Assembly (NCBI GenBank): GCA_029257865.1
Contig: JARIAN010000030.1
Span: forward strand, 1 to 64,000
Length of the DNA: 64,000 bases
From: Phocaeicola sp.
GTDB lineage: Bacteria > Bacteroidota > Bacteroidia > Bacteroidales > Bacteroidaceae
Direction of reading: 5' to 3'
Below, piece by piece: positions 18,882-28,760 of this stretch. How positions within the stretch are numbered: the first letter of the stretch is position 1; the number at the start of each line of letters is the position of its first letter. Under the pieces are notes generated by a model. The model was not told the origin of the DNA. It was given only the letters and a program-made list of their open reading frames with translations, and made no database searches. The translations under genes were made by a program, and so were the position numbers.

Positions 18882-20222
18882 TTAGTTGAAGTATTTTTCC
18901 AATTTCTTGATCATCATTCCTAGACAGAAAACCACCACGTGGTCGTGTTCTTGGATAGTTGTGTTACCGGTAACCAAGATACCTTCTCCGTTTCTGATGA
19001 GTCCACCTATGGTAGCACCTTTAGGAAGGCCTACATCTTTCACTTGAGAGCGTGTGATTCTTGAGCCGGGTTTTACGGTAAATTCAGCCACATCGGCATT
19101 GGCGAAGGTAAGACATTTTACATTTGAGACATCGGCATCCAGCATCATCTGATAGATATGGCTGGCGGCAATGAACTTTTTGTTGATGACCGTACCGATA
19201 TCCAGACTTTCCGCCATGCTGATATAGTCAATGTTTTCCACCTCTGCCACTGTTTTGCTGACTCCCATACGTTTTGCTGCCAGACAGGCCAGGATATTGG
19301 TTTCTGCGTTTCCGGTAAGAGCCACAAATGCTTCCACATTTTGAATGCCCTCCTCTACGAGAAGCTCCATATCCCGTCCGTCACCATTGATAATCATTAC
19401 GTCATCGTCTACCAGTTCTGTCAGCCGGTTGCAGCGGCTGATATCGTTTTCAATGATTTTGGTATGCATATATTCCGGCATATACTGAGTGGTTCTTACG
19501 GCTATGCGGCTACCTCCCATAATCATCACGTTCCTGATATCGGCATAGTTTTCCTTTCCGGCTATTTTACGGATATAAGGAATATACTTCTTGGTAGTAG
19601 TGAAATATACAATGTCATTCAGCCGGATGGTGTCATCACCTCGAGGGATGATGGTTTCATTGTTGCGCTTGATGGCTACAATATGAAACGGGATGTTTCT
19701 TCCACCCAGTTCGTGGAGCGGCACATTCAATATTTCAGCCGTATCTCTCATTTTAGTACCGAGCAGCACCAGTGCGCCTCCGGCAAATTCCCACCACTGT
19801 CTGATCCAACTCATCTTTACGGCATCTACGATATCTTTGGCGGCTAGCATTTCAGGATAAATCAGCGAGTGAACTCCTAGTTTGGAAAAGAACTCCTGAT
19901 GCTTGGGCAGCAGATATTCATAGTTATCAATTCGTGCTACAGTCTTTTTGGCTCCTAAGCTAGTAGCCAGCATACAAGCCGTCATGTTTTGGCTTTCATC
20001 TGGAGTAACGGCGATAAATAGGTCGGCACCCGATACTCCTGCTTCTTTTAGACCGGAGATTGAAGTAGGCGAGAGGCATACAGTCATCAAGTCGATGTTG
20101 TTACCCAGTCTACTCAATTTTTCTTCATTCTCATCCATCAGGATAATGTCTTGGTTTTCTCCCGATAACAGTTTGGCTAGGTGAGTTCCTACTTCACCGG
20201 CTCCTGCAATGATTATTTTCAT
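18882..20222 (-). CDS. trkA: Trk-system potassium uptake regulatory protein TrkA
   Basis: I start it at 20222 ([12 protein letters not shown]), giving 446 residues and an ATGA overlap with the dxs stop codon. A longer frame to 20276 adds residues unlike the family. Two RCK modules are seen: the first with the NAD-binding GAGEVG and acidic LMDENEE, the second starting near [12 protein letters not shown], each followed by an RCK_C domain (the last around [16 protein letters not shown]). TrkA is the cytoplasmic nucleotide-sensing ring that gates a TrkH potassium channel. TrkH often follows trkA, but here the operon ends, so its partner must be encoded elsewhere. Confidence 0.93.
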   Translation of the reverse strand: MKIIIAGAGEVGTHLAKLLSGENQDIILMDENEEKLSRLGNNIDLMTVCLSPTSISGLKEAGVSGADLFIAVTPDESQNMTACMLATSLGAKKTVARIDNYEYLLPKHQEFFSKLGVHSLIYPEMLAAKDIVDAVKMSWIRQWWEFAGGALVLLGTKMRDTAEILNVPLHELGGRNIPFHIVAIKRNNETIIPRGDDTIRLNDIVYFTTTKKYIPYIRKIAGKENYADIRNVMIMGGSRIAVRTTQYMPEYMHTKIIENDISRCNRLTELVDDDVMIINGDGRDMELLVEEGIQNVEAFVALTGNAETNILACLAAKRMGVSKTVAEVENIDYISMAESLDIGTVINKKFIAASHIYQMMLDADVSNVKCLTFANADVAEFTVKPGSRITRSQVKDVGLPKGATIGGLIRNGEGILVTGNTTIQEHDHVVVFCLGMMIKKLEKYFN

Positions 20223-22129
20223 GAATTCAATGTATGAGTTATGGTGTGATATATACTGTTTGTATCTATATGGCAAATTCGGAACAGGTCGTCTACAGGA
20301 CCATGCTGTACAAATTTATCGTCAATTCCCAGGCGTTTGACAGTTGGGCAGTATCCGTTGTCGGACATAAATTCCAATACGGTGCTTCCCATACCACCTT
20401 TCAGCACACCGTCTTCCACGGTGATGATTTTTTTGAATCGGCTACCTATTTCATGAAGCATCTTTTCATCAAGCGGCTTGAGGAAACGCAAGTCGTAGTG
20501 TGCAATGCTTTTTCCCGGATGCTCTGCCTCGTAAAGTTCAATGGCTTTACCGGCCATATTCCCTATCGGTCCGATAGTGATGACAGCCAAGTCGCAGCCG
20601 TCTTTCAGCTTGCGTCCAGTACCTACCTTTACAGCTTCCAGAGGACATTTCCATTCGGTGAGCACTCCTCTTCCACGAGGGTATCTTATTGCAAACGGTC
20701 CCATGTCTGGTAATTGGGCGGTGTACATCAGTTTCCTCAATTCCATCTCATCCATTGGCGAAGCAATGGTCAGATTAGGGATAATGCGCAGGTAGGCCAT
20801 GTCGAACACTCCATGATGTGTAGGACCGTCTTCTCCTACCAGTCCGGCTCGGTCTAGGCATAGTACAACAGGCAGTTTCTGTATGGCTACATCGTGGATG
20901 ATGTTGTCATAAGCACGTTGCATGAACGAAGAGTAGATGTTGCAGAATGGAATCATTCCCTCCTTGGCCATTCCTCCAGAGAAAGTGACAGCATGTCCTT
21001 CGGCGATACCTACGTCGAAAGTTCTTTGCGGCATTTCTTTCATAAGCATGGTCATGGAGCACCCGGTAGGCATAGCCGGTGTGACACCTATGATCTTGTC
21101 GTTTTGTCGTGCCAGTTCTACCAGTGTGGCGCCGAATACATCTTGAAAGCGAGGAGGCAGCCCTTCGGTGCAAGACACGATGCGCTCTCCGGTTTCTTTG
21201 TCAAAGATACCAGGGGCATGCCAAACGGTGGCCGACTTTTCCGCCGGTTTGAATCCTTTTCCCTTGACAGTATGGATATGCAGCAGTTTGGGCCCTTTCA
21301 TGTCCTTTATTTCTTTCAGTACTTTGATGAGGGCTTGTATATTGTGTCCGTCTACCGGACCAAAATAGCGGATATTTAATCCTTCAAAAATATTTTGTTG
21401 CTGTGCAATGACCGATTTCAGGCTGTTGTTGAAACGAATCAGGCTTTTTCTTTTCTCCTCGTTGAGCCATCCCCAGTCGTGGAATTTTTTAGAAAGAGTA
21501 TATCTTATCCGGTTATATCTTTCCGAAGTCTGCAAGTTGAGCAGATACTGTTTCATTCCCCCCACACTGCGGTCGATGGCCATATCATTGTCATTAAGAA
21601 TGATGAGCAGGTTGTTGGGTGTAGAAGAAACATTATTAAGACCTTCGAATGCCAGTCCGCCGCTCATGGCTCCGTCGCCGATAACCGCTACCACATGACG
21701 ATTATCTTCCCCTTTTTGTGCAGCAGCTACCGCCATGCCTAAAGCAGCCGAGATGGAGTTTGAGGCATGTCCGCAAGTAAAAGTATCATATTCACTTTCT
21801 GCAGGCGAAGGGAAAGGGCATAATCCGTTCAGCTTTCTGTTAGTACAGAATCTGTCGCGACGTCCGGTCAGGATTTTATGACCATACGCCTGATGTCCTA
21901 CATCCCATACGATGCGGTCTTCAGGAGTATTGAATATATAGTGGAGGGCAACCGTCAGCTCTACTACTCCCAAACTGGAACCAAAATGTCCAGGGTTGCG
22001 TGACAGTTCGTCTATGATTTTCATCCTGAGTTCATGACAAACCTGTGGAAGAGCCTCTGTCGGCACATGGCGCAGGTCGTCCGGACTGTTTATCTTGTTC
22101 AGCAATTCATACGAAGTAGGTTGTTCCAT
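20219..22129 (-). CDS. dxs: 1-deoxy-D-xylulose-5-phosphate synthase
   Basis: 636 residues, full length. The thiamine-diphosphate motif runs from [18 protein letters not shown] to NDNDMAID. The catalytic region has [13 protein letters not shown] early and [19 protein letters not shown] in the pyrimidine-binding domain. It condenses pyruvate and glyceraldehyde 3-phosphate to DXP, the first step of the MEP isoprenoid pathway and a precursor for thiamine and pyridoxal. It is first of a two-gene operon with trkA (stop/start overlap), a pairing not explained by pathway logic. Confidence 0.97.
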   Translation of the reverse strand: MEQPTSYELLNKINSPDDLRHVPTEALPQVCHELRMKIIDELSRNPGHFGSSLGVVELTVALHYIFNTPEDRIVWDVGHQAYGHKILTGRRDRFCTNRKLNGLCPFPSPAESEYDTFTCGHASNSISAALGMAVAAAQKGEDNRHVVAVIGDGAMSGGLAFEGLNNVSSTPNNLLIILNDNDMAIDRSVGGMKQYLLNLQTSERYNRIRYTLSKKFHDWGWLNEEKRKSLIRFNNSLKSVIAQQQNIFEGLNIRYFGPVDGHNIQALIKVLKEIKDMKGPKLLHIHTVKGKGFKPAEKSATVWHAPGIFDKETGERIVSCTEGLPPRFQDVFGATLVELARQNDKIIGVTPAMPTGCSMTMLMKEMPQRTFDVGIAEGHAVTFSGGMAKEGMIPFCNIYSSFMQRAYDNIIHDVAIQKLPVVLCLDRAGLVGEDGPTHHGVFDMAYLRIIPNLTIASPMDEMELRKLMYTAQLPDMGPFAIRYPRGRGVLTEWKCPLEAVKVGTGRKLKDGCDLAVITIGPIGNMAGKAIELYEAEHPGKSIAHYDLRFLKPLDEKMLHEIGSRFKKIITVEDGVLKGGMGSTVLEFMSDNGYCPTVKRLGIDDKFVQHGPVDDLFRICHIDTNSIYHTITHTLNS

Positions 22130-22155
22130 CCTATTTTATTAAAATATTATCAGTA

Positions 22156-22163
22156 CAAAAGTA
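22156..22163 (-). promoter_or_regulatory. Probable -7 element of dxs-trkA
   Basis: TACTTTTG on the minus strand matches TAnnTTTG, 27 nt upstream of the dxs ATG. No good -33 element is seen. Confidence 0.45.
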
Positions 22164-22297
22164 CGATAAATATGTGTATTGTGCTTACATTTGTATTAAA
22201 AAAATGAAGTTTTGTCTTAGGACTCGTTGGGGATGTTGCAAGAGGATGAAAGAAACCTAATTGCTTTTTAGAAAAAAGAGTCTGAATTTAGCTCCGG

Positions 22298-22408
22298 AAA
22301 ATATGCTGATGTTTTGCTGGAATCATCGATATATTTTCCCTGAAATGTCAGTATATTCTGTTTGAAATGTCAGCATGTTCTCTTCAAAATGTCCCGATGA
22401 TTTTTAAG
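22298..22408. repeat. Five-unit tandem array of a degenerate 22-nt repeat
   Basis: The 347-nt gap between the divergent genes dxs and the GSCFA gene contains five consecutive units starting at 22298, 22320, 22343, 22365 and 22387 (lengths 22, 23, 22, 22, 22). Each begins with an A-run plus ATG-like core (for example AAAATATGCTGATGTTTTGC, AAATGTCAGTATATTCTG, AAATGTCCCGATGATTTT). Sequence identity between units is only moderate but the period is constant. The same family recurs at 41389-41521 and 60018-60120. The rest of the gap holds the dxs promoter and nothing else I recognise. Confidence 0.7.
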
Positions 22409-22476
22409 GCACGAAATAAAGGTTGTATTGATAAGTGATTATAAGTATAAAAGATTAACAATAAGGTATATTAAGT

Positions 22477-23463
22477 ATGGAGTTTCGTACTAAAGTAGAA
22501 TTTCCTTCCGTTAGAGAGAAAATGACTCATGCGGGGCATTTAATGCTATGGGGGTCTTGCTTTACAGAGCATATTGGGAACTTGCTGTGTAAAAATAAAT
22601 TCTCATGCAATATCAATCCGTTTGGTATTCTTTATAACCCTCTTTCTATAGCCGAGGCCTTGCATCAGGTGATAGCCGGCAAGAAATATACAACAGCCGA
22701 CTTGGGTGAGCATAATGGAATTTGGCATAGTATGATGCATCATTCTTCGTTTTCTTCTCCTTGTAGGGAAACTGTGTTGGGAAGAATCAACTCGGCGCTT
22801 GATGAGGCTCGTGCAGAGTTGCCCCGTACGCAATGGATGGTGTTTACTTGGGGAACCGCCAGAGTCTATCGTTGGAATGAGGACGGAAGGGTGGTGGGCA
22901 ATTGCCACAAACTGCCCGAACGCTTGTTTACCCGCACCTTACTTGAGGTGGACGAGATTGTAAACTTGTATATAGGCTTGATAGATGAGCTGCAAAGCGT
23001 GAATCCCGAGATGCATTTCCTCTTTACGGTAAGTCCTATTCGTCATATAAAAGATGGTCTTCATGGCAATCAGATAAACAAGGCTGTGCTTCTTTTGGCC
23101 GCCGAGAAGTTATGTAGCCGATATGCTTGCTGTCATTATTTCCCTTCTTATGAGATTGTGATGGATGAGTTACGCGACTATCGTTTTTATGCCGATGATA
23201 TGGTGCATCCTTCCTCTTTGGCGGTGCAATATATTTGGGAATGTTTCTCTCAGTGTTATTTTCCTCCCGAGACACAGGTCCTGATTCGGCAATGGGAAGA
23301 GATAAGGAAGGGATTGGAACATCGTCCTTTTGATGCCACTTCGGAGGCATATCATCGTTTTATAAGTCAAATTCTGTTAAAAATAGAGAGCTTAAAAGAA
23401 AAATTTCCGTATTTAGATGTGCAAAATGAAATAGATATATGTCAAGTTCGATTGAAGAAATAG
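22477..23463 (+). CDS. GSCFA-domain protein (SGNH-like hydrolase)
   Basis: 328 residues. The eponymous GSCF motif is at LMLWGSCFTEHIGNLL near residue 24, with NPFGILYNP and the block FTWGTARVYRW following. A further block HFLFTVSPIRHIKDGLHGNQ and a C-terminal YADDMVHPSSLAVQYI (DxxH-like) resemble SGNH/GDSL esterase catalytic blocks. It is probably a cytoplasmic esterase or lipase-like enzyme of unknown substrate; no signal peptide is visible. The 3' end overlaps murF-alr by 25 nt, so the two are translationally coupled, hinting at a link to cell-wall metabolism. Confidence 0.88.
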   Translation: MEFRTKVEFPSVREKMTHAGHLMLWGSCFTEHIGNLLCKNKFSCNINPFGILYNPLSIAEALHQVIAGKKYTTADLGEHNGIWHSMMHHSSFSSPCRETVLGRINSALDEARAELPRTQWMVFTWGTARVYRWNEDGRVVGNCHKLPERLFTRTLLEVDEIVNLYIGLIDELQSVNPEMHFLFTVSPIRHIKDGLHGNQINKAVLLLAAEKLCSRYACCHYFPSYEIVMDELRDYRFYADDMVHPSSLAVQYIWECFSQCYFPPETQVLIRQWEEIRKGLEHRPFDATSEAYHRFISQILLKIESLKEKFPYLDVQNEIDICQVRLKK

Positions 23464-25904
23464 CTTCTGTTATAGGAGCAGATAGAATAGGAAACCATGT
23501 TTCGCAGATAAACTGGTTGCTGACCGACAGCCGTTCGTTGTGTTTTCCGGAAGAAACTCTGTTTTTTGCCTTGAAAACCAAGCGTAATGACGGTCACAAG
23601 TATTTGGCAGACCTTTATATGCGTGGGGTACGTAATTTTGTGGTGGCTGACTTGCCTGATGACATGGCAGCCTATGCCGACGCCAATTTCTTACGGGTAG
23701 GTGATACTTGCAAGTCGCTTCAGCGTCTGGCTGCTCGTCATCGCAGACGTTTTCAAGTGCCGGTGGTGGGCATTACCGGCAGCAATGGGAAAACGGTAGT
23801 CAAAGAGTGGTTGTATCAATTGTTGAGCGGCAGCCGCGTCATTACCCGTTCGCCACGCAGTTATAATTCGCAGATAGGAGTACCTTTGTCGGTATGGCTC
23901 ATGAACGAGCATACAGAGTTGGGTATCTTTGAGGCGGGGATTTCTGAAATGGGAGAGATGGAGGCCTTGCAGCCTATCATTCAGCCTACCATTGGAGTGA
24001 TTACCAATATAGGAGGTGCTCATCAGGAAAACTTTGCGTCTTTGCAAGACAAATGCATGGAGAAACTCCAGCTATTCAAGGATTGCGATGTGATAGTGTA
24101 TAATGGTGACAACGAACTGATAAGCAGTTGTGTCTCTAAATCATTGTTTACTTCACGGGAAATTGCATGGTCGGCCAGGGACAATGAACGCCCACTTTTC
24201 ATTGAAAGTATTGAAAAAGGAACAGATGATACATTGGTGAAGTATCGTTATTTGGGATTCAACAAGGAATATCGTATTCCATTTATAGACGATGCCTCTA
24301 TCGAAAACTCTATCAACTGTCTGGCTGTGGCTCTTTATCTGATGGTCTCTCCTGAAGAGATTGCGCGTTGTATGGCTCATTTGGAACCGATAGCTATGCG
24401 GCTTGAAGTGAAGGAAGGCAAGAACGGGTGTGTATTGATTAATGATAGTTATAACTCCGACTTTGCTTCGTTGGACATTGCGCTTGACTTTATGGCGCGC
24501 CGTACAGAGGATAAGGGCAGAAAACGTACATTGATTCTCTCGGATATTTTGGAAACCGGACAGCCGGGAAAATTGCTTTACCGACAGGTGGCCGATTTGG
24601 TGCATAGTCGTGGAGTGGACCGTATTATAGGAGTGGGGGAAGATATTTCTGCCGCAGCGGTGCGTTTTGATATAGAAAAAACTTTCTTCCGTTCTACTTC
24701 CGAATTGATAGAGTCGGGCTTGCTCAACTCGTTGCGCAATGAAGTGGTGCTGATAAAAGGAGCGCGTGCATTCCATTTTGATGATATTACCGACCGCTTG
24801 GAACAGAAAGTGCATGAAACAATTTTGGAAATCAATCTGAATGCATTGGTAGACAACATGAATTTCTACCGTAACAGATTGAAACCGGAAACAAAGATGG
24901 TGTGTATGGTAAAGGCTTCTGCTTATGGAGCAGGGTCTTTTGAGATTGCTAAGACACTTGAAGACCAGCGGGTAGATTATTTGGCCGTGGCGGTGGCAGA
25001 TGAAGGTGCAGACCTGCGAAAGGCTGGCATTAATTGTGCTATCATGATTATGAATCCGGAACTTTCGGCCTTTAAGACTATGTTCGACTATAAATTGGAG
25101 CCCGAAGTTTATAGTTTCCATTTGCTGGATGAACTGATAAAGGCTGCCGGAAGAGAAGGGGTTTCCAGTATTCCTATTCATATCAAGATAGATACTGGTA
25201 TGCATCGTTTGGGTTTTGCTCCAGAGGAAATTCCTTTGTTGGTGGAAAAGTTGCAGAGGCAGACTGCAGTGGTGCCTCGTTCGGTGTTTTCACATTTGGT
25301 AGGTAGCGACTCTGCTACTTTCGATGCATTTACCCGCCATCAGATAGAAACATTTGCAAGGGCTGCGGATCAACTGCAGCAAGGATTTAGCCATAAGATA
25401 CTAAGACATATCTGCAATACGGCTGGTATAGAACGTTATCCGGAAGCGCAGTTTGAGATGGTTCGTTTGGGTATCGGACTTTATGGGGTAAATCCTTTTA
25501 CGAACAAGATGATGCAGAACGTAAGTACCTTGAAGACCACCATTCTGCAGATTCATGATGTTCCTGCCGAAGATACGGTAGGATATAGCCGGAAAGGAAG
25601 GCTGGAGCGCAATTCACGCATTGCTGCATTGCCTATTGGGTATGCCGATGGATTGAACCGTCATTTGGGTAATGGTCATGGCTATTGCATGGTCAATGGG
25701 CAAAAGGCTTATTATGTGGGTAATATCTGTATGGATGTCTGCATGATTGATGTAACCGATATTGACTGCAAGGAAGGTGATCAGGTTATTATCTTTGGTG
25801 GTGAACTTCCGGTTACTGTTTTGGCCGAAAAGCTGAATACGATTCCTTATGAAATATTGACAGGGGTGTCTGCTCGTGTGAAACGGGTTTATTATCAAGG
25901 ATAA
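23439..25904 (+). CDS. murF-alr: Fused UDP-MurNAc-tripeptide D-Ala-D-Ala ligase / alanine racemase
   Basis: 821 residues. Residues 1 to about 450 are MurF: ATP-binding GITGSNGKTVVKEW, LGIFEAGISEMGEME, INDSYNSDFASLDIAL. Residues about 455-821 are alanine racemase: PLP lysine at residue 492 in MVCMVKASAYGAG, HIKIDTGMHRLGF, VRLGIGLYGVNPF, GYSRKGRL and IGYADGLNRHLGN. The racemase makes D-Ala and the ligase attaches D-Ala-D-Ala to the peptidoglycan precursor, so the fusion brings both ends of the D-Ala branch together (Ddl still has to act in between). The fusion is characteristic of Bacteroidota. A terminator follows at 25938. Confidence 0.96.
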   Translation: MSSSIEEIASVIGADRIGNHVSQINWLLTDSRSLCFPEETLFFALKTKRNDGHKYLADLYMRGVRNFVVADLPDDMAAYADANFLRVGDTCKSLQRLAARHRRRFQVPVVGITGSNGKTVVKEWLYQLLSGSRVITRSPRSYNSQIGVPLSVWLMNEHTELGIFEAGISEMGEMEALQPIIQPTIGVITNIGGAHQENFASLQDKCMEKLQLFKDCDVIVYNGDNELISSCVSKSLFTSREIAWSARDNERPLFIESIEKGTDDTLVKYRYLGFNKEYRIPFIDDASIENSINCLAVALYLMVSPEEIARCMAHLEPIAMRLEVKEGKNGCVLINDSYNSDFASLDIALDFMARRTEDKGRKRTLILSDILETGQPGKLLYRQVADLVHSRGVDRIIGVGEDISAAAVRFDIEKTFFRSTSELIESGLLNSLRNEVVLIKGARAFHFDDITDRLEQKVHETILEINLNALVDNMNFYRNRLKPETKMVCMVKASAYGAGSFEIAKTLEDQRVDYLAVAVADEGADLRKAGINCAIMIMNPELSAFKTMFDYKLEPEVYSFHLLDELIKAAGREGVSSIPIHIKIDTGMHRLGFAPEEIPLLVEKLQRQTAVVPRSVFSHLVGSDSATFDAFTRHQIETFARAADQLQQGFSHKILRHICNTAGIERYPEAQFEMVRLGIGLYGVNPFTNKMMQNVSTLKTTILQIHDVPAEDTVGYSRKGRLERNSRIAALPIGYADGLNRHLGNGHGYCMVNGQKAYYVGNICMDVCMIDVTDIDCKEGDQVIIFGGELPVTVLAEKLNTIPYEILTGVSARVKRVYYQG

Positions 25905-25937
25905 GGATACCTCCCTTTCTTTTCATTGGAATAGTGG

Positions 25938-25979
25938 AAAAGCATGTTTTCAATTTGTTCGAATTGAAGACATGCTTTT
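25938..25979 (+). terminator. Terminator of GSCFA/murF-alr operon
   Basis: AAAAGCATG and CATGCTTTT bound a long stem (with TTTCAATT against AATTGAAG, one wobble) and a short TGTTCG loop. The stem is followed by TTTATTTTAG. Confidence 0.8.
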
Positions 25980-26030
25980 TATTTTAGTCTGATTTGTAGT
26001 TGATAATGGTAGTGGTAATTAAAAATTGTT

Positions 26031-26038
26031 TATATTTG
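26031..26038 (+). promoter_or_regulatory. Probable -7 element of the cupin regulator/acyl-CoA synthetase operon
   Basis: TATATTTG matches TAnnTTTG, 62 nt before the ATG at 26101. No clear -33 element. Confidence 0.45.
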
Positions 26039-26100
26039 CGGCTGATTTGTTACTGATTGACAGATTATTCTTTTATTAATCACTAAATATATAGTAGAGT

Positions 26101-26679
26101 ATGGATCGGACACATGTTATTGGGGAGAAAATAAAATCACTTCGTGAAACAAAGGAAATCAGTGTAGAGGAACTGTCGGCCCGTAGCGGATTGACCGTAG
26201 AGCAGATTACTCGTATTGAATCGAATATAGACATTCCTTCATTGGCACCGCTTATCAAGATTGCGCGTGTGTTGGGAGTTCGCCTGGGTACTTTCTTGGA
26301 CGACCAAATGGATGAGGCTGCACCGGTAGTTTGTCGCAAGGGAGATGCCGATGATACCATCGGTTTCTCAAACAATTCTTCTGATGCACGTCAGCATCTG
26401 CATTATCATGCTTTGTCGAAGAACAAGACCGATCGTCATATGGACCCGTTCATCATCGATATCGATGCTGAAGGAGGGGCTCAGTATCAGCTTTCAGCGC
26501 ATGAGGGAGAGGAGTTTATCATGGTTCTTCGTGGCAGGCTGGAAGTGAACTATGGCAAGTATGATTATGTTCTGAACGAAGGGGATACCATCTATTATGA
26601 TTCTATCGTGCCGCACCATGTGCATGCTGTGGAAGGTGAGTCGGCACAGATATTGGCAGTTATTTATACACCCATCTAA
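26101..26679 (+). CDS. XRE-family regulator with C-terminal cupin domain
   Basis: 192 residues. Residues about 8-65 form a helix-turn-helix of the Cro/CI type ([21 protein letters not shown]...). Residues about 110-188 form a cupin_2 barrel ([38 protein letters not shown]). Such HTH-cupin proteins usually sense a small ligand or metal and control the adjacent gene. Here the neighbour is an acyl-CoA synthetase 11 nt downstream in the same operon, so ligand could be an organic acid or its CoA ester (inference). Confidence 0.92.
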   Translation: MDRTHVIGEKIKSLRETKEISVEELSARSGLTVEQITRIESNIDIPSLAPLIKIARVLGVRLGTFLDDQMDEAAPVVCRKGDADDTIGFSNNSSDARQHLHYHALSKNKTDRHMDPFIIDIDAEGGAQYQLSAHEGEEFIMVLRGRLEVNYGKYDYVLNEGDTIYYDSIVPHHVHAVEGESAQILAVIYTPI

Positions 26680-26690
26680 TTTATCGGAAT

Positions 26691-28343
26691 ATGATGAAAT
26701 TATCAGAACGTACACTGGGAGATTGGCTGGAGTATTGGGCGGAGCATACTCCCGATAAAGAATATATTGTTTATTCAGACCGTAACTTGAGGTTTACTTG
26801 GAACCAGTTTAACAAGCGGGTGGACCGTATGGCAAAAGGACTTCTGGCTATTGGAGTAACTCATGGTACTCATGTGGGGATATGGGCTGGTAACGTGCCC
26901 GACTGGCTTACCTTTCTTTATGCTTGTGCTAAAATCGGGGCGGTTGCTGTTACGGTGAATACAAACTATAAGCAGGCGGAACTGGAGTATTTGTGCCAAA
27001 ATTCAGATATGCATACGTTGTGTATCGTGGATACGGAGAAAGACAATAATTTTGTTGACATGACTTATAAGATGCTGCCCGAACTGCGTACTTCAGAGAG
27101 AGGATACTTGAAAAGCAAGCGTTTCCCATGTATGAAGAACGTGATTTATATCGGTCAGGAGAAGCATCGTGGTATGTATAATACAGCAGAGATATTGCTT
27201 TTGGGAAGCAATGTGGATGATACGGATTTTCTGGATGCCAAGAAGAGGGTGAATTGTCATGACACGGTGAATATGCAGTACACATCGGGAACTACGGGAT
27301 TTCCGAAGGGAGTGATGCTTACTCATTATAATATAACCAACAACGGATTTCTTACCGGAGAGCACATGAAATTTACTTCAGAAGATAAGTTGTGTGTCTG
27401 TGTTCCTCTGTTTCATTGCTTTGGAATTGTATTGGCTACGATGAACTGCTTGACACACGGATGTACGCAGGTGATGGTGGAGCGTTTCGACCCTCTGTTG
27501 GTATTGGCATCGGTTCATAAGGAGCGCTGCACGGCACTTTATGGAGTGCCTACCATGTTTATAGCCGAACTGCATCATCCGATGTTTGATATGTTTGACA
27601 TGTCTAGTTTGCGTACGGGCATCATGGCTGGAGCTCTTTGTCCGGTGGAACTGATGAAGCAGGTGGAGGAGAAGATGTTTATGAAGGTGACCAGTGTATA
27701 TGGTCTTACAGAAGCGTCGCCAGGCATGACGCACACACGCTTGGATGACCCGGAAGAAGTGCGTTATACTACCGTAGGCCGTGATTTCGAATTTACGGAA
27801 GTAAGGGTGATTGATCCCGAAACCGGAGAGGAATGTCCGGCAGGCGTGCAAGGGGAGATGTGCAACCGTGGGTATAACACGATGAAAGGGTACTATAAGA
27901 ACCCGGAAGCTACTGCCGAAGTGATTGATGCAGACGGTTTCCTTCATTCGGGTGATTTGGGTGTCAAAGACGAGCAAGGCAACTATCGTATCACCGGGCG
28001 CATCAAGGACATGATTATTCGTGGAGGAGAGAATATCTATCCACGGGAGATTGAGGAGTTCTTGTATCAGATGCCGGGTATTAAGGATGTACAGGTGGCT
28101 GGTATCCCATCAAAGAAGTATGGAGAGGCGGTGGGGGCTTTTATCATGTTGCACGAAGGTGTTTGCATGAGTGATTTTGATGTGCGTGACTTTTGTCAGG
28201 GAAAGATTGCCCGCTATAAGATTCCTAAATACATTTTCTTTGTCAAGGACTTCCCGATGACGGGTAGCGGAAAGATTCAGAAGTTCAAGCTCAAGGATTT
28301 GGGAGTGGAACTTTGTCGTCAGAATGGAATAGAAATTATATAA
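26691..28343 (+). CDS. AMP-dependent acyl-CoA synthetase
   Basis: 550 residues (a second ATG three bases later is equally possible). Adenylate-forming motifs are present: [18 protein letters not shown] near residue 195, [28 protein letters not shown], and the C-terminal catalytic lysine in [13 protein letters not shown]. It should activate a carboxylic acid, probably a medium- or long-chain fatty acid or a short aromatic acid, to its CoA thioester in the cytoplasm. Substrate cannot be decided by eye. It is co-transcribed with the cupin regulator. Confidence 0.92.
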   Translation: MMKLSERTLGDWLEYWAEHTPDKEYIVYSDRNLRFTWNQFNKRVDRMAKGLLAIGVTHGTHVGIWAGNVPDWLTFLYACAKIGAVAVTVNTNYKQAELEYLCQNSDMHTLCIVDTEKDNNFVDMTYKMLPELRTSERGYLKSKRFPCMKNVIYIGQEKHRGMYNTAEILLLGSNVDDTDFLDAKKRVNCHDTVNMQYTSGTTGFPKGVMLTHYNITNNGFLTGEHMKFTSEDKLCVCVPLFHCFGIVLATMNCLTHGCTQVMVERFDPLLVLASVHKERCTALYGVPTMFIAELHHPMFDMFDMSSLRTGIMAGALCPVELMKQVEEKMFMKVTSVYGLTEASPGMTHTRLDDPEEVRYTTVGRDFEFTEVRVIDPETGEECPAGVQGEMCNRGYNTMKGYYKNPEATAEVIDADGFLHSGDLGVKDEQGNYRITGRIKDMIIRGGENIYPREIEEFLYQMPGIKDVQVAGIPSKKYGEAVGAFIMLHEGVCMSDFDVRDFCQGKIARYKIPKYIFFVKDFPMTGSGKIQKFKLKDLGVELCRQNGIEII

Positions 28344-28351
28344 AAACGGTT

Positions 28352-28385
28352 GGCGGAGTTTAATTGGCGCAAATTGAACTTCGCC
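28352..28385 (+). repeat. Hairpin-forming inverted repeat after the acyl-CoA synthetase gene
   Basis: GGCGGAGTTTAATT (28352-28365) pairs with AATTGAACTTCGCC (28372-28385) over 14 bp with two G-T wobbles and a 6-nt loop. It starts 8 nt after the stop codon but no T-run follows, so it may be an RNA-stabilising 3' structure or a factor-dependent terminator rather than an intrinsic one. Confidence 0.45.
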
Positions 28386-28760
28386 GGTGGGCAACAACTT
28401 ATAAATATTCAGATGCGGTGTAGTAAAAGTCAGTTTGTCCGTGGAGATACCATATTTTGTGGCGGCGGAAAATTGAGTTATCGTCAGCGTTTCATGAACT
28501 ATAGGTTGTAATTCCCATTTTTGACTTTATGTAAAGTTATAGAATAAGTTGGATATGATATTTCGTGGTGTAAGGAGAACTTTTAGCTTGCGGAAATTAC
28601 GACTTAAATTCTGCCGGCATGTCAAAAAAAGGTGGGCAAGTAGTTGTCTGCTTGAAATAAAAGCAATAAATTCACATTCATTTTTAGAGTTTGAATAACC
28701 AGAGGTCTAGGGGTTATACAATGGGTATTGCTTCCGGACATGTAAATTGAATGTTTTATT
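28386..28760. other. Intergenic gap without recognised gene
   Basis: About 375 nt before the DUF4838 gene. I found no open frame of note on either strand, no 22-nt repeat unit and no convincing TAnnTTTG promoter. The length suggests a long 5' leader or a decayed gene, but nothing in it is recognisable. Confidence 0.4.

Noticed and set aside
24153-25205. 350-codon minus-strand frame opposite murF-alr
   Set aside because: It is antisense to the catalytic parts of both domains; composition (His, Cys, Ser rich) is typical of a shadow frame.
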